Assembly: GCF_023715445.1 (NCBI RefSeq)
Contig: NZ_JAMBOD010000008.1
Coordinates: forward strand, 1 to 64,000
Direction of reading: 5' to 3'
Length of the DNA stretch: 64,000 nt
From: Fictibacillus nanhaiensis
GTDB lineage: Bacteria > Bacillota > Bacilli > Bacillales > Fictibacillaceae
A program made the position numbers and the translations under genes. The notes under the pieces are model-generated. The model made no database searches, was not told where the DNA came from, and saw nothing but the letters and a program-made list of their open reading frames with translations. Shown piece by piece: positions 35,761 through 44,952 of this stretch (positions are counted from its first letter, which is position 1; every line of letters starts with the position of its first letter).

Positions 35761-36612
35761 CTATTGTTGTGTGTCGAGTGCCTTCTTATTAATCAGTGTT
35801 AAGACGAGGATAATGACGAACAGAATCGTCGAGATTGCACTTGCATACCCCATATCAAGATCGGTAAAGGCTTTTTCAAAAATCATATAAACGAGCGTTG
35901 TGGTCGACCCGATCGGTCCACCAGCCGTCATCGTTAACATGAGCGTGAACTCTTTAAATGCAGACATGGTGGAGATGACCGTTACGAAAAAAATGATCGG
36001 CTTCAAGCTTGGAAACGTAATGTAAATGTGTTTAGCCCAAAAACCTGCTCCGTCTAGTTCAGCCGCTTCGTACAGATCCTTTGAAACCGCCTGCAAACCG
36101 GCGAGGTAAAAAAGCATGTAGTAGCCGAGTCCTTGCCATACGGTTACTATGGCTAAACTCGGCATGGCGGTAAATTTATCAGTGAGCCAGTCAACCGGGT
36201 TGATACCAATAGAATGAAGGGCCGCATTAAAAAGCCCATCACTTTTAAACATCCATGTCCAAAGGATTGCCGTTACAACAACGGAAACAAGTGCCGGAAA
36301 GTAGAAAATTAACCGGTACACTTTGATTCCCATCAACTGCTGGTTAACGAGTATCGCAAGAAAAACCGGGATAACAATCAAAGCAGGTGTAACGAGAATC
36401 CAGTAATAGAAAGTGTTCCAGAGTGCATTCCAGAAATCGTCGTCCTCGAAAGCTCTAGAGAAGTTCTCGATGCCGACCCATTCGATCGGCTGAAAAACAT
36501 TGTAGTTCGTGAAGCTAAGCCCAAGTGCCGCAATCGCCGGTATGATACTGAACGTGAGCAGCAGGACACCTGTAGGGATCAAAAACAACCAGGCTGTTCT
36601 TGCTTTATACAT
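35761..36612 (-). CDS. Carbohydrate ABC transporter permease, MalF/UgpA type
   Basis: 283 aa, six helices, CUT1 family. The EAA loop is DLYEAAELDGAGFWAKHIYI. It forms the membrane channel with the MalG-type protein downstream. It is separated from the binding-protein gene by 286 bp containing a hairpin and a class I repeat array, an unusually long gap for such an operon. Start ATG follows AGAAAGGGGGCATTTC. Confidence 0.93.
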   Translation of the reverse strand: MYKARTAWLFLIPTGVLLLTFSIIPAIAALGLSFTNYNVFQPIEWVGIENFSRAFEDDDFWNALWNTFYYWILVTPALIVIPVFLAILVNQQLMGIKVYRLIFYFPALVSVVVTAILWTWMFKSDGLFNAALHSIGINPVDWLTDKFTAMPSLAIVTVWQGLGYYMLFYLAGLQAVSKDLYEAAELDGAGFWAKHIYITFPSLKPIIFFVTVISTMSAFKEFTLMLTMTAGGPIGSTTTLVYMIFEKAFTDLDMGYASAISTILFVIILVLTLINKKALDTQQ

Positions 36613-36654
36613 GAAATGCCCCCTTTCTTTCTGCTAAAAAGAGCTAATAATGAA

Positions 36655-36690
36655 ACTTGGCTGACGCCAAGCCGTATGCGTCAGCCTTAT
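36655..36690 (-). terminator. Hairpin between binding-protein and permease genes
   Basis: Perfect 9-bp arms 36659-36667 / 36678-36686 (GGCTGACGC/GCGTCAGCC) with only a weak U tract. It may act as a partial terminator or RNA stabiliser setting binding protein above permease levels. The same hairpin with matching flanks occurs at 18437-18470. Confidence 0.5.
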
Positions 36691-36719
36691 TATTCATTAT
36701 GGAATTGCGTGGATGTGCG

Positions 36720-36880
36720 TCTATGAACCGTAAAGTGAGGTCTATGAACCGAAGTTCATCTTCTATGCACCTAAGCGATTAGTCTATGCGCTCAAACTAC
36801 ACCTCTATGCGCCAAACGCAGTTCTATGCGCCTAAACTAGGCTTCTATGCACCTAACGAGTGGCTCTATGCACCAACGCT
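36720..36880 (-). repeat. Class I 21-bp repeat array B
   Basis: Eight cores (TCTATGCACC-type on the plus strand, GTGCATAGA on the minus) start at 36720, 36741, 36762, 36783, 36804, 36823, 36844 and 36865. Read in the GTGCATAGA direction the steps are 21, 21, 19, 21, 21, 21, 21, identical to array E. Fillers are unrelated. Located inside the ABC-transporter operon. Confidence 0.85.
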
Positions 36881-36898
36881 CACTCACACGCCCAACTG

Positions 36899-38155
36899 CT
36901 ACTTCAATAACTTATTGATCTCCGTCTCAGCATCTTTCAACGCCTGCTCCGGATCTTTATCTTCGAGCAATACTTTCTGGAACTCTTCTTGAACCGCTTT
37001 GTTGATCTGAGAGATGTTCTCTACCGGAGGAAAGAGGTTTGCGCCTTTTTCCAGCTGTTTTGCAGCTAGGTAGCGTCCCTTATCTGCCGGGTCTGTTGCT
37101 TCTTTAACATCCGTGTAGAACTCATCCTCTGTTGCTTCAATAACCGATGGAAGAATCGGTACGATTTTACCGAATGCCAATTGGTTTTCCGCGTTCGTTA
37201 CAAACTTCGCAAACTTGATCGCTGCTTCAGGATGCTTTGTTTTCTCCGCAACGGCAACGTTCATGATTCCTACGTGGATCTTTTCTTCAGATCCTAAGAT
37301 TGCTGGAGCTGCATCCGATTTTGCATACACTTCAGGCGACAAGTCTTTTACCTGTCTGAACAACTGTGGTCCGATGTTCCACCATGCTAGCTTCTCTTGC
37401 GCGAATGCTTCATTATGCTTGTATGTGCCTAAAACCGCTTCTTTCGGAATCAAACCGTCATCGTAACGCTGTTTAAACTCTTTAAAAATTTCAAGTGCTT
37501 TCGGGTTGTTGATCGCCGCACTCTTTAAGTCTTCAGAAACAATATCTGCACCGTTCGCTGGCAGATACACGTGGATGTCTTTTACAAGATGTCCGATGGC
37601 TCCAGTCTTTTCCTTAATCACTTTCGACATTTCCCACGCTTCTTCCTCTGTTGTTGGAGGATTGTCGTAGCCGGCTTTCTTTAAGAGCTCTTTATTGTAA
37701 AGAACAACTCCTGTTGATAGGTACCATGGCAGCGCGTACGTGCCATCTTCAAGCTTTCCTGCATCCCAGATGCCAGCAAAGAAATCGTCCTTAACGTCTT
37801 TTGTATCTTTTTCTAGATTCTTAACTGCGCCAAGGGCAGCTAGTTTTTTCAAGTAATCGGTGTTTAAGTTCATGACATCCCCAAGCTGACCGGAAGCCGC
37901 TGCCGTAAGCGTTTTCTTTTCAACTTGATCAAACGGAATGTCCTGCCACTTGACTTTAATGTTTGGATTTTCTTTCTCAAAATCTGCGATCATGCCGTTG
38001 ATGTAATCATCGAAAGTAGGGCTTAATGAAATGGTCCAAAATGTAATTTCTGCTTTTTCATCCTTCGCTCCGCCACTGGACGAGTCATTACAAGCGGTTA
38101 GAGCTAAGAGTGAGAAAATCATGACGAATGCCAACACCTTTTTAACGTGCTTCAC
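36899..38155 (-). CDS. Extracellular solute-binding lipoprotein of a sugar ABC transporter
   Basis: 418 aa. Lipoprotein signal with lipobox LTAC (Cys about residue 22), then family 1 binding-protein fold: ITFWTISLSPTFDDYINGMIADFEKENPNIKVKW, ALPWYLSTGVVLYNKELLKKAG and AAIKFAKFVTNAENQL patterns. It captures an oligosaccharide or sugar outside the membrane for the two permeases downstream. GTG start behind GAGGGGGATGTAAA. It has its own promoter candidate in the 146-bp gap upstream. Confidence 0.93.
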   Translation of the reverse strand: MKHVKKVLAFVMIFSLLALTACNDSSSGGAKDEKAEITFWTISLSPTFDDYINGMIADFEKENPNIKVKWQDIPFDQVEKKTLTAAASGQLGDVMNLNTDYLKKLAALGAVKNLEKDTKDVKDDFFAGIWDAGKLEDGTYALPWYLSTGVVLYNKELLKKAGYDNPPTTEEEAWEMSKVIKEKTGAIGHLVKDIHVYLPANGADIVSEDLKSAAINNPKALEIFKEFKQRYDDGLIPKEAVLGTYKHNEAFAQEKLAWWNIGPQLFRQVKDLSPEVYAKSDAAPAILGSEEKIHVGIMNVAVAEKTKHPEAAIKFAKFVTNAENQLAFGKIVPILPSVIEATEDEFYTDVKEATDPADKGRYLAAKQLEKGANLFPPVENISQINKAVQEEFQKVLLEDKDPEQALKDAETEINKLLK

Positions 38156-38262
38156 TTTACATCCCCCTCATTTTTCATAATGACTAGCATGTTTCCAACC
38201 CGTAAAAAAGGAATTTTATTTCCTAAAATCTGATAAAGAAGAAAAATTCCTCCACTTTCTTA

Positions 38263-38298
38263 ATTTTAAGATAATACTGACAATTTTGTCAACGGCTG
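38263..38298 (-). promoter_or_regulatory. Internal promoter with palindrome upstream of the binding-protein gene
   Basis: Minus strand TTGACA (38287-38292), 18 bp, TAAAAT (38263-38268). The -35 is half of a palindrome TTGACA-AAAT-TGTCAG that could be an operator for the locus regulator. Confidence 0.5.
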
Positions 38299-38301
38299 TT
38301 T

Positions 38302-39498
38302 TTACTGTTTTATAGATGCCATTTTCACTAAATTCCACCATTGAAAGCTATTAAAATGGCTTGTATCGAACAGCATCACACCGGAAGATCTTTCCTTGCA
38401 CATTTCAATCGCTTTTAAAAACTGTTCAGGGTTATTCTCATAGTCTTTTAGATAGAGAGAAGCAACGACCGGTGTCTTACCATTCAGTACCTTTAGGCTT
38501 ACTTCGATTCCTCCTTCCACACTGTACCAGTCTGCAGGCTTTAGATTCGCAATCGCCTCATCCTTCGTCACATCCGGATAATAGCAGCCAGTCATGATAA
38601 AATCGAGTTCATCACCATATCCTGTCACATGATAGGTTACTGACGTCCAATCATAATCCGGTTGGAACGAGTTGCTTCCCCAGTTCACCCCTTCGTGATA
38701 ATAGAGTGGATGCCACGATCCTACATAAATGCTGAAGAGTAGATTCGGATTTCTTTTCTTTACGATTATCTTTGCTTTTTTCACATATTCCGTGATGTTT
38801 CCTGCGCGCCATTCGGCCCATTTATTGAAATGGGTTCCTCTGATTAGCTTTCCTTCTCCTGAAAAAGAGAGGATATCTTCCGGCCAATTCTTTAGTTTCT
38901 CTCCCGTAAAATCTTCAAATCTATTTCTGCTGAAATCGCTAAAATCGCCATACACGTTCGGATATCTGCATCGGTCGAGCACAACACCATCCACATCATA
39001 GTTTTCTACGACTTCTTTTAAAATAGAAAGCTCGTAATCTTCTACTTCTGGAAGGATTGGGTTCACCCATACCGCATATTCGCTGCTATCTTCCGCAGAA
39101 AGAAATTCTCCCTTCTGAAGTTCGGCGTTGTATTGATAAAAGACCGTTTGCCACTCCTTTTTTTCGTAAGCAACACCTTCTCCAGCTGCTTTTTCCCCTT
39201 CTGCAAAAACATCCAGATTTGCGAGAACGATAAAGCCTTCTCTATGGCCGAGCTCAAGCATCTCTTGTAAAAAGCTCCTCCCTCTCCATGCATCATACCG
39301 CCCGTCTTTTACCGAACTTACATGCGGGGCGATGGAACTCGGGTACGTCACCTGTCCAAAAGGAATCTTCGCATCGATCACGAGTCTTGTAACACCAGCA
39401 TCTTTTGCGTTTTTCATGAACGTCTTTTGATTTTCTTTTGAAGCTAGATAGTCAGCATTTGCGATGAAATCCACCCACAATATGGTTGTATCTTTCAA
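38302..39498 (-). CDS. GHL10-type putative glycoside hydrolase, cytoplasmic
   Basis: 398 aa, no signal peptide. TIM-barrel protein of the glycosyl-hydrolase-like 10 family (relatives: YngK, DigH/YddW): opening ILWVDF, a VIDAK strand, N-P-x-L-P-E-V-x-x-Y at the end of a strand, VDGVVLDRCRYP with Asp, a DFSDFSRxRFE loop and DFIMTGCYYPD. It shares these with the secreted paralogue at 46759-48441. DigH cuts denuded peptidoglycan glycan, so action on a wall-derived glycan is plausible here. TTG start overlaps the stop of the esterase gene (TTGA), showing translational coupling. Confidence 0.8.
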   Translation of the reverse strand: MKDTTILWVDFIANADYLASKENQKTFMKNAKDAGVTRLVIDAKIPFGQVTYPSSIAPHVSSVKDGRYDAWRGRSFLQEMLELGHREGFIVLANLDVFAEGEKAAGEGVAYEKKEWQTVFYQYNAELQKGEFLSAEDSSEYAVWVNPILPEVEDYELSILKEVVENYDVDGVVLDRCRYPNVYGDFSDFSRNRFEDFTGEKLKNWPEDILSFSGEGKLIRGTHFNKWAEWRAGNITEYVKKAKIIVKKRNPNLLFSIYVGSWHPLYYHEGVNWGSNSFQPDYDWTSVTYHVTGYGDELDFIMTGCYYPDVTKDEAIANLKPADWYSVEGGIEVSLKVLNGKTPVVASLYLKDYENNPEQFLKAIEMCKERSSGVMLFDTSHFNSFQWWNLVKMASIKQ

Positions 39499-40448
39499 CT
39501 CTCTGCCACCCTTTCTGTAATGAATGTTGATAACACGTTTACAAGTTCGTCTATATGACTGACACTGCCAGGAAGATCATGACCGGAGAACGGATAGAAA
39601 AGAATATCTTTTTTAGCCTTTATCAGGTTATAAACACCGTAAATGGTCTGCGGAGGACAGATCAGATCTTTGCCACCTGCAGAAATCTGAACCGGACATG
39701 AGATATTTTTAGCTAAATTTTTATTATCAAAGTAAGAGAGTGTTTTAAACACTTGTTTAAGTTTGTCCGGATATTGACGCAAAAATTGTTCGACTTGTGT
39801 AAGCGAGCCTTCCATTTTTAACTGGATGGCGAGCGGCAAATCACACATGTTCGGTACATCTGCGATTACGAACGATGGCCGGTCATCCAATCCTGCAACT
39901 GCGAGCGCAATACCCCCTCCCATACTTACGCCATAGATCGCGATCCTTTCTTGATCCAGTTCAGGCAGCGTTCCGATCACATCCAACGAACGAACGCCAT
40001 CCATATAAACGTGACGGTAATAGTAAGTGTGCGGATTCAAAATACCTTGCGTGACCCATGAACCGGTTCCGCCAGCAGGATAGCTGCCATTCGCTGATTC
40101 TCCGTGACCTCTCGTGTCGAGTGCAATCACTGCAAAACCCATTAGGAGATATTTTGCGTAGTTGGCAATCGAGCCTTTGTTGCCGCCATAACCGTGTAAA
40201 ACGAGTAAACATGGCAAGTTTTCTTTTACAGAATCAGGTCTTAAGTAAAAACCGGTTATGTCTGTTCCGTTAAATCCTTTAAATGTCAGCTTTTTTGCTG
40301 TGATGTTTGGAATCGGATATGGGAGGTCAGAGAGCCGAACCTTAAGCGGCTGATTCTTAGACTCGAGTTTGGTCTCTTCCCAAAACGTATCAAAATCTGA
40401 TTCACGGGTACTTTCAGGGACATAATCTTTCCACCGTTCATCTATCAC
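39495..40448 (-). CDS. Alpha/beta hydrolase, acetyl-xylan-esterase (CE7)-like
   Basis: 317 aa, cytoplasmic. Alpha/beta hydrolase fold with nucleophile Ser in GVSMGGG, RGHGES in place of the CE7 RGQxxS, GGKDLICPP (Asp region) and FSGHDLP with the His. CE7 enzymes remove acetyl groups from short oligosaccharides or cephalosporins. The second CE7-like protein at 43039-43971 keeps the canonical motifs better. GTG start behind AAGGAGGTGA; 15 bp after the FAD oxidoreductase gene. Confidence 0.82.
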   Translation of the reverse strand: MIDERWKDYVPESTRESDFDTFWEETKLESKNQPLKVRLSDLPYPIPNITAKKLTFKGFNGTDITGFYLRPDSVKENLPCLLVLHGYGGNKGSIANYAKYLLMGFAVIALDTRGHGESANGSYPAGGTGSWVTQGILNPHTYYYRHVYMDGVRSLDVIGTLPELDQERIAIYGVSMGGGIALAVAGLDDRPSFVIADVPNMCDLPLAIQLKMEGSLTQVEQFLRQYPDKLKQVFKTLSYFDNKNLAKNISCPVQISAGGKDLICPPQTIYGVYNLIKAKKDILFYPFSGHDLPGSVSHIDELVNVLSTFITERVAES

Positions 40449-40463
40449 GAAAAAGTCACCTCC

Positions 40464-42035
40464 TTATACGGCATGAATGACCGGCCATTGAAGTTCAATT
40501 CCCTGCTGTGTAAGCATTTTTTGAAAATCTTTTAACAATGGATCATGGTTCCGTACATGTCTTGGAATTGTACTTTTTTTCATGGAATAGCCAGCGAGAT
40601 AACCGGCAACTTCCCCAATGTTCCATTCGACCGGATGAAGTCGATAGCATCCGTTTGTGATATGAGTCGTTCCGATATTTTTACAAGCAGGAATCAGATT
40701 TTGAAACTGAACCGGAATAAAACTGCCAAGCGGAATTTGAAACGGTAAAGACGAAATATCGATATAGTTATCGCCGCCCGTGCTCGGATGAAGGTCGATT
40801 CGGTAGCACCCGATTCCAACAGAGTCTTCATATTGGAAGGCCTCTTTATCTCCACGAATTTCTGCACTTAAATGCTGCTCCAGCACGGTAAATTCAGCTT
40901 GGATCCGGCGGGATTCCCGAATATATGGATACATCGCAAGTCCGTCTTCTGTTCCGACAACATCAGGCCTCAGTTTTAGACCGGGATAACCTTGCCCGCC
41001 ATCTGGACGCGGAGCTTCTGTTTGCATCCAATATAAAAGCGATGAACTAAGTTCTTTTGCTTGTTTATAATGTAGTTTGCAATCGTTTTCTTCGATTTCA
41101 AAAACAGGTCCTAGCAGATAATCATTTTGTGGCCAGTTAATTAAGCTAATGTCATGAGGAAAGTCGTTGTTGTCAAATTGAGAGGAATCAATCAGTCTTC
41201 GGTACTGAAACAGTGAGAATTGGTTAGCGTTTGGCATGAGCGAATACGTGATGGGTTTTAAACTGACAGGCTGAGGAGCTGTCCAGCTTAATAAACGATC
41301 CGGCCAAACGTCAGGCTGGTAATCCCGCCAGAAGGAATAGGATTCTGGCTTTTCAATCGTATGATCTTCTCCTTCGCGATAATCAACAGCAAAACAGTGA
41401 GTGATTGCCTGCATGTTAAGAGGTTCAGGTTCACCTGCACCCGCATGCGGTTCATCTGTCTGTGCCTGGGATTCGGCTCCTGTCACATACTGAACGTTTG
41501 CGAGTGGCAGAACATCGCCGCAATCAGTTGCATCGAGAAAATACGTTCCTTGCAGGACGACTTCTTTTTGTGAAGGCTCATGAAAAAGCGTAGCAGCTTT
41601 TATATAATCGCCATCCACCTGAACGGAGGTAATTTTGTGTTCGGTTAATATTGTGAGAAGTCCGTTATGTACGTATGGTGCGAGCATTTCTTCCAAGACG
41701 TGAAGGGCTGCTCTTGGTTCATGGGAAATTCGGCTAACGAGTGAGTTGCCTGGGTTAAACAATAAATGACGATGTTCTGGTTTTACTGAATACTTGCTTA
41801 AATAATGTTCTCTTACCTTATTCCGGAACGATCGGTAGGTTTGCGTGCAGCCGAACTGCTCAATCCACGGGTGTTCATCGGGTGGTACAGCTTGGCTTGT
41901 CAGCTGTCCGCCGATCCATTTCGTTTCTTCGGTCATGATTACTTTATAGCCCATCTTGCAGGCAGATAAAGCCGCCGCACATCCACCTGTGCTTCCACCG
42001 ATAATCACAATATCCGCTTTTTTTTCAACCCTCAT
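40464..42035 (-). CDS. FAD-dependent oxidoreductase
   Basis: 523 aa from ATG at 42035 (AAAAGGAGGGTGCG site; the longer frame to 42095 overlaps the ROK gene). A Rossmann FAD motif at about 5-33 (DIVIIGGSTGGCAAALSACKMG), the W-I-G-G-Q-L-T-S loop, then DATDCGDVLPLA. This is the FAD_oxidored type found in carbohydrate loci, where it may oxidise a sugar hydroxyl or unsaturated product. Exact reaction unknown. It overlaps the ROK kinase gene by 11 bp (ATG within the last codons), so the two are coupled. Confidence 0.85.
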   Translation of the reverse strand: MRVEKKADIVIIGGSTGGCAAALSACKMGYKVIMTEETKWIGGQLTSQAVPPDEHPWIEQFGCTQTYRSFRNKVREHYLSKYSVKPEHRHLLFNPGNSLVSRISHEPRAALHVLEEMLAPYVHNGLLTILTEHKITSVQVDGDYIKAATLFHEPSQKEVVLQGTYFLDATDCGDVLPLANVQYVTGAESQAQTDEPHAGAGEPEPLNMQAITHCFAVDYREGEDHTIEKPESYSFWRDYQPDVWPDRLLSWTAPQPVSLKPITYSLMPNANQFSLFQYRRLIDSSQFDNNDFPHDISLINWPQNDYLLGPVFEIEENDCKLHYKQAKELSSSLLYWMQTEAPRPDGGQGYPGLKLRPDVVGTEDGLAMYPYIRESRRIQAEFTVLEQHLSAEIRGDKEAFQYEDSVGIGCYRIDLHPSTGGDNYIDISSLPFQIPLGSFIPVQFQNLIPACKNIGTTHITNGCYRLHPVEWNIGEVAGYLAGYSMKKSTIPRHVRNHDPLLKDFQKMLTQQGIELQWPVIHAV

Positions 42036-43014
42036 AAGACGCACCCTCCTTTTGAACGTTTTCGCGATATAAAAAGCTTTGATACCCGGCACCAATCACG
42101 CCAGCCTCATCGCCAAAATATGCTTTTGAAAAAGAAACGGATTGAACAAGTGATGAAATACCAAGGTTCCGTACACGATTCTGGATATCCGGAATAATCC
42201 AGCTATGCTGATCGATGATCCCGCCTCCAAAAACAAGGAGAGAAGGATTAAAAGCGTGAATGATGTTAACGGTTCCGTAGGCAAGAGCGTCGATCGCTTC
42301 ATCTAAAAGTGATTTAGCGAAAGCCTTCCCTTCGTTAGCCCATTGGAACACATCCCGTGCGGTAATGTTTTCTATCGGTCCGTCGTAGAGCTCAGGTTTT
42401 TTAGTAAAGTACTGTTTCATCTGATTGGCGATCCCGGTTCCTGATGCATACGCCTCCAGGCAACCTTTATAGCCGCAATTGCACGCCGGGCCGTTGCGGT
42501 CAACCGACATATGACCGAGTTCTGCCGCTCCACCCCATTCTCCGTGCAAAAGCTTTCCTTCCTGAATAACTGCTCCGCCGATCCCTGTTCCGAGCGTCAG
42601 GAAAACGACGTTATCATATCCTTTAGCCGCACCAAGATACGATTCAGCAAGTGCCACCACATTCACATCGTTATCGATCCAAACCGGGAGCGCGAATGCC
42701 TGTTGGATCTCCTTTTTTAGCGGGATATCGTTCCAGTCTTTAATGTTGGATGTTCCGCTTCTAACGATTCCATTTTTAAAATCAATCTGACCGGCAGTGC
42801 CGATTCCGATCCCTTTTACAGTTCGAAACCCTATTTTTTTGGCTTCTCCCAGCAAACTTTGAATCAGCTGCTGCAACTGAAAGATGATGTGTTCTTTCCC
42901 TTCTGTCGCTGTAGGGACAACTTGCTTGTAAAGAACGGCACCCTCTATTGTAACAAGCCCCGCAGCAATTTTAGTCCCGCCGATATCAATGCCAATACTG
43001 ACTTCCTCATTCAT
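42025..43014 (-). CDS. ROK-family sugar kinase, probable N-acetylmannosamine or glucokinase
   Basis: 329 aa. ATP motif GIDIGGTKIAAGLV at the start, catalytic DNDVNVVALAE, LGTGIGGAV, E-L-G-H-M and the zinc motif C-N-C-G-x-x-G-C-L-E. ROK kinases phosphorylate glucose, GlcNAc or ManNAc; with nanE in the same operon, ManNAc is the likely substrate (inference). No DNA-binding N-terminus, so it is an enzyme rather than an NagC/XylR-type repressor. Confidence 0.9.
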   Translation of the reverse strand: MNEEVSIGIDIGGTKIAAGLVTIEGAVLYKQVVPTATEGKEHIIFQLQQLIQSLLGEAKKIGFRTVKGIGIGTAGQIDFKNGIVRSGTSNIKDWNDIPLKKEIQQAFALPVWIDNDVNVVALAESYLGAAKGYDNVVFLTLGTGIGGAVIQEGKLLHGEWGGAAELGHMSVDRNGPACNCGYKGCLEAYASGTGIANQMKQYFTKKPELYDGPIENITARDVFQWANEGKAFAKSLLDEAIDALAYGTVNIIHAFNPSLLVFGGGIIDQHSWIIPDIQNRVRNLGISSLVQSVSFSKAYFGDEAGVIGAGYQSFLYRENVQKEGASYEG

Positions 43015-43038
43015 ACGTCCACACCCCTTAAGACGTTT

Positions 43039-43971
43039 TTACAACAAGTACTTTGCGATCCATTCGAGACGACGTTCTTCTTTAAAATGATTTGGTTCAT
43101 GTCCGTAGTCCGTATAGATGTCGATTTCTTTTGTTTTTGATGCCAAGTGATTAAATGCAGCAAACACCGTTTCAGCTGGCGTCACCGTATCCTTTAAGCC
43201 GATGCTCATAAGAACAGGACATGTGATATCGGGACAAAAGTTCATCGCATCCACGTAGGAAAAGTTTTTCATGATGTTTTCATAGGAAGTCCGCGTTGGA
43301 TCGTTGTATTTAAAATACTGAGCCACCTCAACATACGGTCCGCCTAATGCTAGCTCGACTCCTTTTTCAATGTGAGACAAAAAAGGAAAATCAGAGATTG
43401 CGAGTTTCACGTCAGGATTAAGTCCTGCTGCAGCCAGTGCGAGACCGCCGCCTTGTGACTCACCCATTACGGCTAACCGGCTAGAGTCAATAAAATCCAG
43501 CTTTTTCATCCATGATAGATAGTCCATTATGTCTTTATACACGTGCACGTAATAATAGTTTAGAAGGTCTTCAATTCCGTTCGTCATCCAGCCTGGAAGA
43601 TAGTTTCCTCTATTGTATAGAGCGTGATCAGGTGAAAATCCCTGCCCCCGAAGCTCAAAGCAAAAGACCGCGACTCCCATCAATGCATATTTTAAAAACT
43701 CATGAACCGCTCCCCGCCCGGCGGTATATCCGTGAAAATGAACAACGGCCGGGAACGTTTTTTGTTCATTGTTGGGGACAATCATCCAGCTTCTAATTGG
43801 TGTTCCGTCTCGGCATGTAAACGTAACATCTGCCACCTTTACTTGTTTAACCGGATAGTCATCGAGCCAATTTACCTTAACATCAGGCTGGAATGGCACC
43901 TTACGTTTCTCCCAAAAATCGTTAAAATCCGGCTGTCTCGTTAAAGCAGGCTTATAGTTTTTCAGATTCAT
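43039..43971 (-). CDS. Acetyl-xylan-esterase-type (CE7) deacetylase
   Basis: About 310 aa from ATG at 43971, 8 bases behind GAGGTGG; the GTG at 43983 overlaps that site. All CE7 motifs are present: RGQGFS, GESQGGG with the nucleophile Ser, LKDTVTPA with Asp and YGHEP with His followed by Glu. No signal peptide, so it works on imported acetylated sugars. 21 bp downstream of the RpiR regulator gene and 24 bp upstream of the ROK kinase. Confidence 0.9.
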   Translation of the reverse strand: MNLKNYKPALTRQPDFNDFWEKRKVPFQPDVKVNWLDDYPVKQVKVADVTFTCRDGTPIRSWMIVPNNEQKTFPAVVHFHGYTAGRGAVHEFLKYALMGVAVFCFELRGQGFSPDHALYNRGNYLPGWMTNGIEDLLNYYYVHVYKDIMDYLSWMKKLDFIDSSRLAVMGESQGGGLALAAAGLNPDVKLAISDFPFLSHIEKGVELALGGPYVEVAQYFKYNDPTRTSYENIMKNFSYVDAMNFCPDITCPVLMSIGLKDTVTPAETVFAAFNHLASKTKEIDIYTDYGHEPNHFKEERRLEWIAKYLL

Positions 43972-43992
43972 AAGGTTTGCCACCTCAAAGAA

Positions 43993-44856
43993 TTAATACA
44001 TTTTATCGAGTACTGCCTTTGCTGTTTTTTCAATTGCTTGGATAGATTGCTCTTTTTGTTGTAAAAGGACAACCGTTGTCAAGATATCCAGAAGATGAAG
44101 CTGCGCCATCTTCGCTGCGAACGAACCACCTTGAAGTGGTGTTTCTCTTGAAGCGGCGAGCAGGATCTCATCGGCGTACTTCGTGATTGGTGAACGATTA
44201 TGGTTCGTGAGACAGATTACGAACGCTCCGTTTTCTTTTGCAATACGAACTGCGTCCACGAGATCCTTCGTGCTTCCCGATGTTGAAATGCCAATCACGA
44301 CATCCTCTTCGGTCGCCAACGCCGCATTCATCGCAATAATGTGGGAATCAACCACACAATCGACATTGAACCCGATTCTCATAAAACGGTACTTCGCATC
44401 CGTTGCCGTGATTCCAGATGAGCCTACTCCGAAAAAGTAAATCTTGCGTGCGTTTAACAGTTTTTTCGCGACTTTTTCCAGATTGTTCTGGTCCATCAAA
44501 CCGAGTGTATCCTGAATAAACCCTGTATTTTGTGACGTGATCTTTTTCGCGATCACATCAATGCTGTCTGTGTCTTCAATTTTTCCGTAGACCGACTCAT
44601 TCGGATTTACAAGGTTTTGAGCAACGGCGAGCTTAAATTCCTGATATCCTTTATACCCGAGCTTCCGGCAAAAACGGATAACCGTCGTTTCTCCGACATC
44701 TGCTTTTTCAGAGAGATCTGTAACCGAATAGTAGACGGCTTCATGAGTATCAGCCGTAATGACGTCAGCGACCTTTTGCTCTGCTTTTGTGAGCGATTTA
44801 TAGATGCTCGGAATTAAAACGAGTGGACTTGCGGTTTGTAAGGTTGCAATTTTCAT
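43993..44856 (-). CDS. RpiR/MurR-family transcriptional regulator
   Basis: 287 aa. N-terminal helix-turn-helix of RpiR type at about 15-90 (DLSEKADVGETTVIRFCRKLGYKGYQEFK) and a C-terminal SIS sugar-phosphate-binding domain at about 125-260 (FFGVGSSGITATDAKYRFMRIG, GISTSGSTKDLVDAV). Members sense phosphosugars such as MurNAc-6-P or ManNAc-6-P. Positioned inside the catabolic locus with 96 bp after nanE, it is the likely local regulator. ATG follows GTGAAAGGAGCACTTATCCA. Confidence 0.93.
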   Translation of the reverse strand: MKIATLQTASPLVLIPSIYKSLTKAEQKVADVITADTHEAVYYSVTDLSEKADVGETTVIRFCRKLGYKGYQEFKLAVAQNLVNPNESVYGKIEDTDSIDVIAKKITSQNTGFIQDTLGLMDQNNLEKVAKKLLNARKIYFFGVGSSGITATDAKYRFMRIGFNVDCVVDSHIIAMNAALATEEDVVIGISTSGSTKDLVDAVRIAKENGAFVICLTNHNRSPITKYADEILLAASRETPLQGGSFAAKMAQLHLLDILTTVVLLQQKEQSIQAIEKTAKAVLDKMY

Positions 44857-44952
44857 TGGATAAGTGCTCCTTTCACTGGCACGACTATATTTTTTAAACG
44901 TTACGCCATTTCACCAGCTCAAAGGTTTTATAGCTTGTAGGAAAATGACGGA

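Noticed and set aside
36720-36992. Heptapeptide-repeat protein encoded by the 21-bp arrays (FYAPxxx or VHRxxxx frames)
   Set aside because: 21 bp equals seven codons, so short open frames arise automatically. Each full array has a 19-bp step that breaks the frame, orientation varies, and no ribosome binding site is seen.
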